Assembly: GCF_019396345.1 (NCBI RefSeq)
Contig: NZ_JAHKRM010000021.1
Location: 186,001 to 250,000 of the forward strand
Length of the DNA stretch: 64,000 bases
Direction: 5' to 3'
Source of the DNA: Nonomuraea guangzhouensis
GTDB lineage: Bacteria; Actinomycetota; Actinomycetes; Streptosporangiales; Streptosporangiaceae
The notes under the pieces were generated by a model that made no database searches, had not been told where the DNA came from, and saw only the letters and a program-made list of their open reading frames with translations. Both the position numbers and the translations under genes were made by a program. Of the stretch, positions 48,045 to 57,653 are shown one piece after another. Positions within the stretch are counted from its first letter, which is position 1, and each line of letters begins with the position of its first letter.

Positions 48045-49625
48045 TCACGATTCGGCCAGTCCCTCGTCGCGGTCCTGGCGCAGCCACCTGGTCAAACCAA
48101 GCATTTCCAGGAATGGCAGATCATGGCTGGCCACGATCAGCGCGCCCCGGTAGGCGGCGAGCGCCTGGGCGAGCTGACGGACGCTGGGCAGGTCGAGGTT
48201 GTTGGTCGGCTCGTCGAGCAGGAGCAACTGCGGCGGGGGCTCCGCCGACAGCAGCGCCGCCAGCGTCGCGCGGAACCGCTCGCCGCCCGACAGCGTGCCC
48301 ACCGGCCGCGCCACCCGGTCGCCCCTGAACAGGAACCGAGCCAGACGGCCGCGCACCTCGTGCACCTGGGCGGACGGCGCCAGCGCGCGGACGTTGTCGA
48401 GCACGCTGAGTGAGTCGTCGAGCAGGTCGAGCCGCTGTGCCAGGTAGCGGACCGGGACGTTCGCGCCGTGCTCGGCGATCCGGCGCAGCAGGGTGGTCTT
48501 GCCGGACCCGTTCGGGCCGAGCAACGCGATCCGCTCGGGGCCGCGCACGACCAGTTCCGCCAGCACTCGGCTGTCCCTTCCCGTCGTACGAGGCAGGGGG
48601 AGTTCCAGGACCACGCGCCCGGCGGGCACCGCGGTGCCGGGCAGTTCGATGCGGATCTCCGCGTCGTCGCGGACGGCCTGCTCGGCCTCGGTCAGCCGGT
48701 CACGGGCCTCCTTCAGTTTCTCGGTGTGCATGTTGCGGTGCTTGCCCGCCGACACCTGGGCCTGGCGCTTGCGCGCCTGCATGATGATCTTCGGTTCGCG
48801 CTTGTTCTCGTACATCTTCTTGCCGTACCGCTGGCGGCGGTCCAGCTTGGTGCGGGCCTCGATGAGCTCGCGGTGCTGCCGCTTGACATCGGCCTCGGCG
48901 ACCCGGACGTCGCGTTCGGCGGCCTCCTGCTCGGCGGCGAGCATCTCCTCGTAGCCGCTCAGGGTGCCGCCGTAGCGGCGGACCGCGCCCTCGCGCAGGT
49001 CGGCGATCTGGTCGACGAGTTCGAGCAGCGCCCTGTCGTGGCTGACGAGCAGCATCACGCCGGGCCAGGCGGCGACCGCGGCGTAGAGCCGCCGCCGCGC
49101 GTCGAGGTCGAGGTTGTTGGTGGGCTCGTCGAGCAGCAGGACGTCGGGCCGCTTGAGGAACTGGGCGGCCAGCGCGACCATGACGGTCTCGCCGCCCGAC
49201 AGCGTGGCGACGGTACGGTCGAGCCCGACGTGGTCGAGGCCGAGCCGGTCGAGTTCGACCCGGGCGCGTTCCTCCACGTCCCAGTCGTCACCGACGGCCG
49301 CGAAGTGCTCCTCGGCGACGTCACCGGCCTCGATGGCGTGCAGCGCCGACCGGGCCGCGCTGATGCCGAGCAGGTCGGACACGATACGGGTGGCCTTCAG
49401 GGAGAGGTTCTGCGGCAGGTAGCCCACCTCCCCCACGACGGAGACCGATCCGGTACGCGGCAGCAGCTCGCCGGCGATGATCCTGAGCAGGGTGGACTTG
49501 CCGGAGCCGTTGGCCCCGATCAGGCCGGTACGCCCGGCCGGGAAGGCGGCGTCGAGGCCGTCGAGCACAGGGGTGCCGTCGGACCAGGCGAAGGACACGC
49601 CGTCAACGACAATGGAAAAAGACAT
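48045..49625 (-). CDS. ABC-F family ATPase
   Basis: 526 residues with two ABC modules and no membrane helices. Module 1: Walker A GANGSGKST, signature LSGGE; module 2: GPNGSGKTT, LSGGE, LLLDEPTNNLDL. The modules are joined by a charged helical linker (QRYGKKMYENKREPK region). ABC-F proteins act on ribosomes, either as translation factors (EttA type) or in antibiotic resistance. ATG 49625 (MSFSIVVDGVSFAW) was chosen over a longer frame. It is downstream of the CGNR gene but separated by 179 bases. Confidence 0.92.
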   Translation of the reverse strand: MSFSIVVDGVSFAWSDGTPVLDGLDAAFPAGRTGLIGANGSGKSTLLRIIAGELLPRTGSVSVVGEVGYLPQNLSLKATRIVSDLLGISAARSALHAIEAGDVAEEHFAAVGDDWDVEERARVELDRLGLDHVGLDRTVATLSGGETVMVALAAQFLKRPDVLLLDEPTNNLDLDARRRLYAAVAAWPGVMLLVSHDRALLELVDQIADLREGAVRRYGGTLSGYEEMLAAEQEAAERDVRVAEADVKRQHRELIEARTKLDRRQRYGKKMYENKREPKIIMQARKRQAQVSAGKHRNMHTEKLKEARDRLTEAEQAVRDDAEIRIELPGTAVPAGRVVLELPLPRTTGRDSRVLAELVVRGPERIALLGPNGSGKTTLLRRIAEHGANVPVRYLAQRLDLLDDSLSVLDNVRALAPSAQVHEVRGRLARFLFRGDRVARPVGTLSGGERFRATLAALLSAEPPPQLLLLDEPTNNLDLPSVRQLAQALAAYRGALIVASHDLPFLEMLGLTRWLRQDRDEGLAES

Positions 49626-49804
49626 GAGGTGGCTCCCGTCACAAAGATCGAAATTTCGTGACTTGGCGGGAAACACCGCTGAATACGCCAAAGGATCGTA
49701 CGCCGAAGGAATCGGCCAGGTGCGGTGCCCGCGACCTCAGATCCTCACGTCAACTGCCCCCAGGGCTCGGCGATACGTCGCAAAGGAGAGTAGCCGCCCA
49801 AAAC

Positions 49805-50326
49805 CTACCCGGCAAGCCCCCTGGCCCGATGGGCCGCCACGTTCACCCTGTTGGCGCAGGCCAGCGAGCAGAACCGGCGGCGCCCGTTGCGCGAGGTGTC
49901 GACGTAGACCGTGTCGCACCCCGCTCTGTCGCACCGGCCGAGCCGGCGCCCGTCGGAGAACGAGATGGCCATGGCCAGCCCGCCCGCGGTGGTGTCCTTC
50001 GCCCTGCTGACGATGTCGGCGTCGACGGAGAAGAAGTGCAGGTGCGGCTCGCGGCCGTCGTGCGCGCTCACGTACGGCTTGGAGGCGGTGATGTCGAGCA
50101 GGTCGTTGATCAGCTTGATCTGGGTGTCCTGGTCCCGCTCGCCGAAGAGGGGGGCCAGCCGGTGCCGCCACTCCGCCAGCTCGCGCGCCTGCCCGGTCGT
50201 GAGCTGAGCGCGGAGCATGCCGTGCTCCGTCAGCATCGGCTCGAGCGCCTCCGGCCGGAAGTCGGTGCCGTTGACCAGGGCGGCCGCCAGGGCGGCGCCG
50301 TTGCCTCCGTAAGCGTTGAAATGCAT
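49805..50326 (-). CDS. CGNR zinc-finger regulator (ABATE domain)
   Basis: 173 residues. The C-terminal CGNR-type zinc finger has the Cys pairs of LGRCDRAGCDTVYV and RRFCSLACANRVNVAAHR (the 'CsxxCGNR' end reads CSLACANR). The N-terminal part is the ABATE stress-induced domain (GGNGAALAAALVNGT, ARELAEWRHRLAPLF). Proteins of this kind are putative transcription factors. ATG 50326. It is divergent from a 55-residue protein across 25 bases. Confidence 0.88.
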   Translation of the reverse strand: MHFNAYGGNGAALAAALVNGTDFRPEALEPMLTEHGMLRAQLTTGQARELAEWRHRLAPLFGERDQDTQIKLINDLLDITASKPYVSAHDGREPHLHFFSVDADIVSRAKDTTAGGLAMAISFSDGRRLGRCDRAGCDTVYVDTSRNGRRRFCSLACANRVNVAAHRARGLAG

Positions 50327-50351
50327 AAGACCATTACATCAGGCTGGAGTC

Positions 50352-50519
50352 ATGCCTTCCAGCCATGTTCACGATCCGCTGGCTCTCGCCGTCGTCTCCT
50401 CCCACTCCACCTCCGAGGGCGTCGTGTCCTACCTGCGCTGCGACTGCGGAGCGTGGGAGGTGCGGACCGCGCACATGGTGGCCGTCACCCGGCCGCGCGG
50501 GGACGTACGGCGGGGCTGA
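50352..50519 (+). CDS. 55-residue small protein with CxC motif
   Basis: MPSSHVHDPLALAVVSSHST and then EGVVSYLRCDCGAWEVR, a short protein with a CxC pair. The last motif is the kind seen in small conserved actinobacterial proteins. ATG 50352 has GGAG (50346-50349) only two bases upstream, so the start is not certain. It lies between the CGNR gene and the acyl-CoA synthetase. Function unknown. Confidence 0.5.
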   Translation: MPSSHVHDPLALAVVSSHSTSEGVVSYLRCDCGAWEVRTAHMVAVTRPRGDVRRG

Positions 50520-50586
50520 AGGGCATCGACTGGTGTGGGGGCAGGGATCTAGAGTCGGCACCATCACCCCCACCAGGAGGTCAGGC

Positions 50587-52356
50587 ATGTCCAGCATCCC
50601 CGCCCTGCTCCGCGACCGGATCGCGGCCACCCCCGACGCGGAGGCCTATCGGGTGCCGTCGGAGGCCGGCTGGACCTCGCTGACCTGGCGGGACGTCGGC
50701 GAACGCGTGCGCGGGCTCGCGCTCGGCCTGGCCGCCCTGGGCGCCGGTCCGGGCACCCGCGTGTCGATCCTCTGCTCCACCCGGCTCGAATGGGTGCTCA
50801 CCGACCTCGCGGTGCTGTCCACGGGGGCCGCGACCACCACGATCTACCCGTCCAACACCGCCGCCGAGTCGGCCTTCGTCATCACCGACTCCGGCAGCAC
50901 GATCGTCGTCGCCGAGAACGACGACCAGGTGGCCAAGCTCAGGTCCGTACAGAAGGAGCTGCCCGACATCACCCACGTGGTCGTCATCGACGGCGAGCCC
51001 GCCGACGACGGCTGGGTGCTCACGCTGGACTCACTGACCACCCAGGACACAGCGAGCGACTATGACGCGATGGTCGACGCCATCGGCGAGCACGATCTGG
51101 CGACGCTCATCTACACCTCCGGTACGACCGGCCGCCCCAAGGGCGTGGAGCTGACCCATGACAACTGGCTGTACGCCGCCGACGCGGTCCGCAAGATCGA
51201 GCTGATCTCCGAAGCCGACCTGCACTTCCTCTGGCTGCCGCTGTCCCACTCGTTCGGCAAGCTGCTGCAGGTCGTGATGATCGACATCGGCGTGGCCACC
51301 GCGATCGACGGCCGGCTCGACCGCATCGCCGAGAACCTCGGCACGCTCAGGCCGACCATCATGGCCGCCGCGCCGCGCATCTTCGAGAAGATCCACAACA
51401 CCGTGGTGGCCACGGTGCAGCGGGAGGGCGGCGTCAAGGCGCGCATCTTCGCCTGGGCCCGGGAGACGGGCATCCGGGTCAGCAAGGCCCGCCAGCGCGG
51501 GGTGGCGATCCCGCTCACCACCCGGCTGGAGTACGGGCTGGCGGACCGGCTGGTGTTCGCCAAGCTGCGGGCGAGGTTCGGCGGCCGGATCCGCTACTTC
51601 ATCTCCGGCTCGGCGCCGCTCAACCAGGACATCGGCGAGTTCTTCGACGCGGCGGGCCTGACGATCCTCGAAGGCTACGGGCTGACCGAGTCGTCGGCGG
51701 GCAGCTTCCTGAACCGGCCGGACTCGGTGCGGTTCGGCACGGTCGGACCGCCGCTGCCCGGCACCACGGTGCGGATCGCCGACGACGGCGAGATCCTGAT
51801 CGGCGGGCGCGGCGTCATGCGCGGCTACCACGGCCTGCCGGACGAGACGGCCGAGACGCTGTCCGACGGCTGGCTGCACACCGGCGACATCGGCGAGCTC
51901 GACGAGGCCGGGCGGCTGATCATCACCGACCGCAAGAAGGAGCTGATCAAGACCTCTGGCGGCAAGTACGTGGCCCCCACCTACCTGGAGGGCCGCATCA
52001 AGGCCGCCTGCCCGTACCTGTCGCACGTCTTCATCCACGGCGACCGGCGCAACTATGTCACGGCGCTGGTGACGCTCGACATGGAGGTCGTCAGGCCGTG
52101 GGCCCAGGCCGAGAGGCTGCCCGCCGACCCGGAGCAGCTGCGCGAGCATCCGCGCATGCGCGAGGAGGTCGAGAAGGCGGTCAAGCAGGTCAACGCCGAC
52201 CAGGCCAGCTACGCGACGGTCAAGAAGTTCGCCATCCTGGCGGTGGACTTCACGGTGGAGACGGGCGAGCTCACCCCGAGCCTGAAGGTCAAGCGCAAGG
52301 CCGTCGAGGAACGCCACGGCGACACCCTCGACGCGTTCTACGACGGCCCTGCGTAG
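50587..52356 (+). CDS. Long-chain acyl-CoA synthetase (AMP-forming)
   Basis: 589 residues. ANL-superfamily motifs: LIYTSGTTGRPKGVELTH (P-loop A3), LEGYGLTESSAG (A5), GWLHTGDIGELDEAGRLIITDRKKELIKTSGGKYVAP (A7/A8/A10 Lys region). The FadD15-like form activates fatty acids as acyl-AMP and then acyl-CoA. ATG 50587 follows AGGAGG. It converges on the acyltransferase with eight bases between stops. Confidence 0.93.
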   Translation: MSSIPALLRDRIAATPDAEAYRVPSEAGWTSLTWRDVGERVRGLALGLAALGAGPGTRVSILCSTRLEWVLTDLAVLSTGAATTTIYPSNTAAESAFVITDSGSTIVVAENDDQVAKLRSVQKELPDITHVVVIDGEPADDGWVLTLDSLTTQDTASDYDAMVDAIGEHDLATLIYTSGTTGRPKGVELTHDNWLYAADAVRKIELISEADLHFLWLPLSHSFGKLLQVVMIDIGVATAIDGRLDRIAENLGTLRPTIMAAAPRIFEKIHNTVVATVQREGGVKARIFAWARETGIRVSKARQRGVAIPLTTRLEYGLADRLVFAKLRARFGGRIRYFISGSAPLNQDIGEFFDAAGLTILEGYGLTESSAGSFLNRPDSVRFGTVGPPLPGTTVRIADDGEILIGGRGVMRGYHGLPDETAETLSDGWLHTGDIGELDEAGRLIITDRKKELIKTSGGKYVAPTYLEGRIKAACPYLSHVFIHGDRRNYVTALVTLDMEVVRPWAQAERLPADPEQLREHPRMREEVEKAVKQVNADQASYATVKKFAILAVDFTVETGELTPSLKVKRKAVEERHGDTLDAFYDGPA

Positions 52357-52364
52357 TAGACCCG

Positions 52365-53459
52365 TCAGAGCACCCGTTTGGCGCCCGGCAGCGACCGCAC
52401 CAGGTAGGCCAGCCCCCAGCAGACCGGTAGCGCGATGACCGCCGCCACGGCGAACTTGACGACCGCGATCGCCTGCAGCCCGGCCAGCGCGTAGCCGATC
52501 GGCACCAGGACCAGCGGGTGGATGATGTACACGGTGAACGCCTGGGCGGACAGCCACTTGCCGCGCGGCCCCTGGTGGTTGAACCGCTCCCTGAAGATCA
52601 CGGTGAGCCCGATGATCAGGCTGACGGCGAAGGCCGACTCCCAGGTGGCGGTCACGGCGGTCGACAGCAGGCCAGTGGTGAGCTGCCCGAGCGGCAGCAG
52701 GATGACGGTCACCAGGCCCGCGCTGGCCAGCCCGAGCACCCCGGCCTTGGCGGGCAGGGTCAGGAACCAGCCGCGCCTGAAGGCGATGAGGCCGACCACG
52801 AACATGGCCGCGTACTGCGGCAGATAGTACGGCGTGGGCAGCCCGAGCACCGGCACGTAGGAGCCGACGGGCACCGGGATCCGCCACAGGGTGGTCGCCA
52901 CCGCCAGGCCGACGGTGAACAGCACGATCCAGCGCAACCGCGGCGCCGAGTGCCGCGCCTCAGCCTCCGCCGGTGCGCGGAAGCGCCGCCACAGCGCGTA
53001 GAGCGCGGCGAACACGATCAGCACCTCGACGAACCACATCGGTCCCGGGTCCCACGACCTGAGGTAGTACTCCCAGTACGACACCTCCTGGGACCCGTAG
53101 GAGCCGAACGTCACCAACGGCCGCAGCACCAGCAGGAAGACCAGCAGTGGGATGCCCAGCCGGATCAGCCGGTCCCGCAGGAACGCCCGCCCGCCCTTGC
53201 GGTCGTAGGAGCCGGGCGTGAAGAAGCCGGAGATCAGGAAGAAGAAGCCCATGAAGAACGCCTGGTTGAACACCACGAGGATGTCCAGCAGAACCCCCGA
53301 CGGGTCCTTGGCGGGCTCGGTGTAGTACCAGAGCGGGATATTTCCGTATGTGACCGCGACATGGTGGATGACCACCAGCGCGGTCAGCACGATGCGCAGG
53401 TTGTCGATGGCGACGAGCCGGGTGGTCGTCCTCAGCTCAGTCTTCGGCTCGGTCTTCAT
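52365..53459 (-). CDS. Acyltransferase family 3 membrane protein
   Basis: 364 residues with about ten TM helices. RLVAIDNLRIVLTALVVIHH is the family 3 start, with VIHHVAVTYG carrying the catalytic-type His. GFFFLISGFFTPGSY and FVEVLIVFAALYALWRRF are further landmarks. Family members O-acylate surface polysaccharides or antibiotics. ATG 53459 lies 23 bases inside the end of the upstream tetR, so the two genes are coupled. Confidence 0.88.
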   Translation of the reverse strand: MKTEPKTELRTTTRLVAIDNLRIVLTALVVIHHVAVTYGNIPLWYYTEPAKDPSGVLLDILVVFNQAFFMGFFFLISGFFTPGSYDRKGGRAFLRDRLIRLGIPLLVFLLVLRPLVTFGSYGSQEVSYWEYYLRSWDPGPMWFVEVLIVFAALYALWRRFRAPAEAEARHSAPRLRWIVLFTVGLAVATTLWRIPVPVGSYVPVLGLPTPYYLPQYAAMFVVGLIAFRRGWFLTLPAKAGVLGLASAGLVTVILLPLGQLTTGLLSTAVTATWESAFAVSLIIGLTVIFRERFNHQGPRGKWLSAQAFTVYIIHPLVLVPIGYALAGLQAIAVVKFAVAAVIALPVCWGLAYLVRSLPGAKRVL

Positions 53460-54075
53460 TTTTGACGGCCCTTTCGAATAGGTCGGCCAGCTCTCTGGCA
53501 TGCGCGTCGAGGTCGTGGTCGGGGTAGGTCACCCAGTAGCCGAACATGTTGTCGACGGCCGACGACATCGTGACGGCCATCACCCGCACGTCGAACTGCC
53601 GGAACTCCCCGCTGGCCTGCCCGGCGAGATAGATCCGCTCCAGCGCCGCGTAGGTCTCCTCGTTGGCCTTGATGCCGTAATGCGGCTGGCCGTCGGCGGT
53701 GCGCAGGTTGTAGAAGATCTCGCCGAGCGCCCGGAGCTGCGTGCGATGCGCCCTCATGTGCGCCGTGACCGACAGGATGTACGTCCTGAGCAGGTCCGTG
53801 GCCGATTCCGCACCCTCCATCTCGGCCAGCACGTGCTCGCCGATCGCGGTGTAGACCTGGTTGACCACCTCCTCCATCAGCTCGTCCTTGCCGGCGAAGT
53901 GATAGGAGATGACGCCCTTACTGATGCCGGCGTGCTTGGCGATCTGGGCCAGCGACGCCGCGGCGAACCCCGACTCGGCGATCACCTCGATCGCGGACGC
54001 GACGATCTGGGCCCGTCGCGCCTCCTCGATGAACGAGCGGGCTTTCTGGCCGCTCGACTCAATTTCTGACCGCAT
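53437..54075 (-). CDS. TetR-family regulator
   Basis: 212 residues. HTH: ARRAQIVASAIEVIAESGFA, ASLAQIAKHAGISKGVISYHFAGKDELM. The C-terminal domain is helical and typical. The start is ATG 54075; a TTG two codons earlier also is in frame. The gene overlaps the acyltransferase by 23 bases and carries a large inverted repeat across its own start codon, so it probably represses itself and the acyltransferase. Confidence 0.9.
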   Translation of the reverse strand: MRSEIESSGQKARSFIEEARRAQIVASAIEVIAESGFAAASLAQIAKHAGISKGVISYHFAGKDELMEEVVNQVYTAIGEHVLAEMEGAESATDLLRTYILSVTAHMRAHRTQLRALGEIFYNLRTADGQPHYGIKANEETYAALERIYLAGQASGEFRQFDVRVMAVTMSSAVDNMFGYWVTYPDHDLDAHARELADLFERAVKNEDRAED

Positions 54076-54103
54076 GGCCAAAATTTAACACATGCGGCCA
54101 GAA
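54064..54103. promoter_or_regulatory. Inverted repeat over the tetR start (putative autoregulatory operator)
   Basis: TTCTGACCGCATG (54064-54076) and CATGCGGCCAGAA (54091-54103) match as inverted 13-bp arms at 12 of 13 positions around a 14-base AT-rich centre. The left arm includes the tetR start codon. Arms and spacing suit two TetR half-sites. Confidence 0.6.
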
Positions 54104-54175
54104 TGCGCGCATCGCGCTGGTCAGAGGGGGAGCCAGCCCGCCCGGACGTACCAGTTGCCGCCCATGGCTAGGTGG

Positions 54176-54286
54176 TCAGCGATGGCCGCTGCGGCGGGGC
54201 AGTTCGGTGGCGGCGGCCTCGGACCCGAAGACGAACTCGAGCACGTCACTGGAGTCAGTGCGGTGCAGCAGGGTCTCGATGTCCAT
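54176..54286 (-). CDS. 36-residue microprotein downstream of the CehA-like gene
   Basis: MDIETLLHRTDSSDVLEFVF followed by GSEAAATELPRRSGHR. It starts five bases after the end of the CehA-like gene, whose stop overlaps a TGAGG box that can serve as ribosome-binding site. The composition looks coding, but the length gives little support. No family is recognised. Confidence 0.4.
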   Translation of the reverse strand: MDIETLLHRTDSSDVLEFVFGSEAAATELPRRSGHR

Positions 54287-54291
54287 CGGCC

Positions 54292-56442
54292 TCAGCGTAG
54301 GCGCGACCGATAGACCGCCCTGGCCTGTCGCAGCACGGCCAGGTGGTCGGCGAGCTGGTCGCGGCCGGCCAGCCTGGCGTGCTGCTTGATGAGCCCTTCG
54401 AGCAGGTCGAGCCAGTCGAGGCACCACCGGACGTCGGCCGGCCTGGCGACCCGCTCGCCGTCCACGTCCACGTGCACAGGGCTGGTCAGGGCGTAGCCGG
54501 TGTGGTTGAGCGTGCGCGGGTGCGGGTCGCACAGGGCCTCGGCGATCACGTACGTGGGCTGGCCGGCCTCCAGCTCGACCGTCACGCTCAGCACCTCCTC
54601 CGCACCGCGCTGGTGGGATGTCGGCGGGCGGCCGCCGGCCTCGGCCCAGTCGCCGGGGCTGGTCGCGGGCTCCAGGCCGCGTACCTCGCCGCCCCATCGC
54701 TCGCCCGACGGCAGGCGCTCGGCTCCGGCGGTGACGCCTTCGGCCGTGCGCACGCGGACCGCCGTGACCTCCGGGCCGATGGCGGTGGCGGTGACCGTCA
54801 GCCGGTCGCCGGGGCGGGCGTCGATCGTGTCGCCCGGGCCGTACCCGTCGACCGACAGTTCCAGCCAGGGTCCGGTGGTGGCGAACGTACGGCCGGCCCG
54901 CACCGCGTCGGCGAACGACGCGGCGGTCAGCGCGCCCTCCACCTGCGCGTAGACGCGGGCCCAGCCCGGCGGGTTCGACTGGTTGCCGGCCCGGGTGAAC
55001 GAGATCATCGAGTCGGTGCCCGCGGTGACGGCCAGCCGGTTGCCCGCCCCGATCAGCCGCCGGTACACCGCCGCGGTGCCCGTGATCGAGGAGTGGGTCA
55101 GCACGTCGAGGCTGTCGACGAGCCCGAGCGCGGCGTCGGCGACCAGCTCCCTGGCCGCGCAGTTGCGGGGCGCGGGCCAGACGATGGACTTGGGCGAGTC
55201 GCTGTCGCCGATCGGCTGGTGGAACGGGTGGCTGTAGCCGACCAGCGCCCCCAGGCCACGCAGCTCGCGCAGCCCCTCGGCGTTGGGCGGCCAGTCGGCG
55301 TCGCCGTCGAACCCGGTGTGGAACCGCTCCGGCGCCGCCCGCGGCGCGAAGGCGTAGACGTGGCCGAGCAGATCGTTGCGGTATTCGGCGCCCATCCTGG
55401 CCACGTGGGTCGCGTCGGACCAGGGCAGATCCTCACCGCGCCAGTGGTCGAGCGCCGCCCGGTCGTAGACGCGGGCGCCCGACACGTTGCCGGCCAGCAG
55501 GTTGAGCACGTGCAGGTCCTCGCCGTGCTGGGCCGCCGCCGCGTCGGACGGGCCGCCGACCACGTCGCCGGCCCAGTTGAGGTGTACGTGCAGGTCGCCG
55601 CCGTACCAGCCGAGGGCCGCGGCGTCGTAGATCCGTTGCGGGACCAGCCGTACCAGGTGCTCCTCGCCCGGTTCCGGGGTGATCTCCGTAGTGGCCTCGC
55701 CGTACTCCATGCCCCTGGTCACCGTGATCGTCAGCGGCTCGGCCGGGACGCGCAGGACGAGGTCGTCGCCGTGGAAGTACGGGCGGCCGTGGAAGTCGTG
55801 GCGGTGCGGGGCCGCCTCGGGGAACCAGCCCTGGCCGTCGGCGCCGGTGACGCTCCACCGGCAGGGGAACCCGGCGCTCAGCCGTACGGTGGCGGCCGGG
55901 GCGGCCCTGACCAGCCCCTCGATCGGCACGGGCGCTCCGTCGACGGTCACGGTGCTGTCGCCGTCGATCTCGACCAGCCAGGCGCCTCCCGGCGCGACGA
56001 CCCGTTCGGCGCCGTCCACGACGACGGTGCCGGCGTCGTCGCGCCGCGAGTCGACCAGCAGCGCCATCCGCGTCCTGGCGCGGTCCACCACGGTCCTCGG
56101 CTCGCAGTCCAGGACGGCGCCCATGGCCGTCAGGCGCAGGGCGGCCAGGTGGGCGGGCAGTTCGCCGTCGAGCGTGTCGCGCAGGAGTTCGTCGAAGTCC
56201 GGCTCCGCCAGGCGGGTGGCGAGCTGGTCCAGGGCCTCGCCCGGGTGGCGCTCGGCGAGGCGGCGGAAGGCCAGCCGCCAGAACAGGTCCATCTGGCCGG
56301 GAGCCAGGATCCTGCGTCTGGCGAAGAGCTTGACGTAGGGGATCTCCGGCTCGCCCCACGTGATGCCGTGCTCGCCGAGCAGCCGCTCGTACTCCTCCAG
56401 TGCCCCCGTGACCGTCTCCGGCAGCTCCGACTTCCTACCCAT
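54292..56442 (-). CDS. CehA/McbA-family metallohydrolase (PHP domain)
   Basis: 716 residues. GWYGGDLHVHLNWAGDVVGG is the PHP first motif (DxHxH) of the CehA/McbA family, with further metal ligands likely in GALVGYSHPFHQ, DVLTHSSITGT and AVTAGTDSMISF. The N-terminal 280 residues are a helical and beta-rich extension, and the C-terminus is an additional beta domain. Family members hydrolyse carbaryl or phosphoesters, but the natural substrate here is unknown. ATG 56442 follows GGGGAGGGG; ATG 56472 is an alternative. Confidence 0.82.
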   Translation of the reverse strand: MGRKSELPETVTGALEEYERLLGEHGITWGEPEIPYVKLFARRRILAPGQMDLFWRLAFRRLAERHPGEALDQLATRLAEPDFDELLRDTLDGELPAHLAALRLTAMGAVLDCEPRTVVDRARTRMALLVDSRRDDAGTVVVDGAERVVAPGGAWLVEIDGDSTVTVDGAPVPIEGLVRAAPAATVRLSAGFPCRWSVTGADGQGWFPEAAPHRHDFHGRPYFHGDDLVLRVPAEPLTITVTRGMEYGEATTEITPEPGEEHLVRLVPQRIYDAAALGWYGGDLHVHLNWAGDVVGGPSDAAAAQHGEDLHVLNLLAGNVSGARVYDRAALDHWRGEDLPWSDATHVARMGAEYRNDLLGHVYAFAPRAAPERFHTGFDGDADWPPNAEGLRELRGLGALVGYSHPFHQPIGDSDSPKSIVWPAPRNCAARELVADAALGLVDSLDVLTHSSITGTAAVYRRLIGAGNRLAVTAGTDSMISFTRAGNQSNPPGWARVYAQVEGALTAASFADAVRAGRTFATTGPWLELSVDGYGPGDTIDARPGDRLTVTATAIGPEVTAVRVRTAEGVTAGAERLPSGERWGGEVRGLEPATSPGDWAEAGGRPPTSHQRGAEEVLSVTVELEAGQPTYVIAEALCDPHPRTLNHTGYALTSPVHVDVDGERVARPADVRWCLDWLDLLEGLIKQHARLAGRDQLADHLAVLRQARAVYRSRLR

Positions 56443-56586
56443 GGGCCCCTCCCCGCGTTCGATGTGCGCCATCGTGGCATGGATCACGTCACCGATCGGT
56501 TACGGCGCGTAGGAGCGGATGGGATATTCCACTCAGCGGAGGAGGAATCTCAACCCGAGGATCACTCACCTAAGCCGGGTCGTCGG

Positions 56587-57546
56587 TCAGGGGCGCTTGA
56601 AAGCGTTCAGCAGGCGGTCGGCGGCGAGCGCGGGGGTGAGGGTGCCGGCGAGGACGTCCCGTTCGACCTCGTCCGCGATGGCCGCCACCTCCGGCGCGTC
56701 CCGGAGCTCGGCGAGCAACCGGTCGCGGACCAGCGTCCACGTCCACTGCACCTGCTGGCCGCGGCGCTTGGCGGCCAGATCCAGTGACTTCTGGTGGGCG
56801 AGCACCTTACGCCACAGCTCGTCGAGTCCCGCGCCCGTGAGACCGCTGCACGTGAGGACCGGCGGCGGCGCGGAGTCGGAACGCAGCATGCGCAGCGCCC
56901 CCGCGAGCTCCCGCGCCGCCTTGCGCGCCGCGAGTTCGTACTCGCCGTCCGCCTTGTTGACCGCGATGACGTCGGCCAGCTCCAGCACGCCCTTCTTGAT
57001 GCCCTGCAGCTGGTCCCCGGTACGCGCCAGGCTGAGCAGCAGGAACGTGTCGACCATGTCGGCCACCGCCGTCTCCGACTGGCCGACGCCCACGGTCTCG
57101 ACGAGCACGACGTCGAACCCGCCCGCCTCCACCACGACCATGGCCTCCCTGGTCGCCTTGGCGACACCGCCCAGGGTGCCCGACGTGGGCGAGGGCCGGA
57201 TGAACGCGCCGGGGTCCACCGCGAGGCGGGCCATGCGCGTCTTGTCGCCCAGGATGCTCCCGCCGGTCCGGGTGGAGGAGGGGTCCACGGCCAGTACGGC
57301 GACCTTGTGGCCCTGGCCGGTCAGCATGGTGCCGAGGGCGTCGATGAAGGTGGACTTGCCGACACCCGGCACCCCGGACACGCCGACCCGCGTGGCCCCG
57401 CCGGACAGCGGGGTGAGCTCGACCAGCAACCGCTGGGCGAGCGCGATGTGGTCCGCCCTGGTCGACTCCACGAGCGTGATCGCGCGGGCGATCCACGTAC
57501 GCGACCCTTCTCGCACGCCGCGGGCATAGTCCTCCAGCGAACGCAC
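56587..57546 (-). CDS. meaB: Methylmalonyl-CoA mutase-associated GTPase MeaB
   Basis: 319 residues. P-loop GVSGVPGVGKSTFIDALG, G2/G3 region VLAVDPSSTRTGGSILGDK and ETVGVGQSE, base-recognition NKADG, and a C-terminal dimerisation helix. MeaB/ArgK protects and loads the adenosylcobalamin mutase. GTG start at 57546 follows AAGGAGG. The mutase gene lies about 5 kb away on the same strand, at the window edge, with three kinase genes in between. Confidence 0.95.
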   Translation of the reverse strand: MRSLEDYARGVREGSRTWIARAITLVESTRADHIALAQRLLVELTPLSGGATRVGVSGVPGVGKSTFIDALGTMLTGQGHKVAVLAVDPSSTRTGGSILGDKTRMARLAVDPGAFIRPSPTSGTLGGVAKATREAMVVVEAGGFDVVLVETVGVGQSETAVADMVDTFLLLSLARTGDQLQGIKKGVLELADVIAVNKADGEYELAARKAARELAGALRMLRSDSAPPPVLTCSGLTGAGLDELWRKVLAHQKSLDLAAKRRGQQVQWTWTLVRDRLLAELRDAPEVAAIADEVERDVLAGTLTPALAADRLLNAFKRP

Positions 57547-57653
57547 TCGCCCCTCCTTTTCTACGCTCGGTAAGCCTAACTTCCACAAATCCTGACTTTT
57601 GGCGCTAGGGTGCTGGACGTCTATTCTCAGCGGTCACAGGAGTCACTCCCCTT

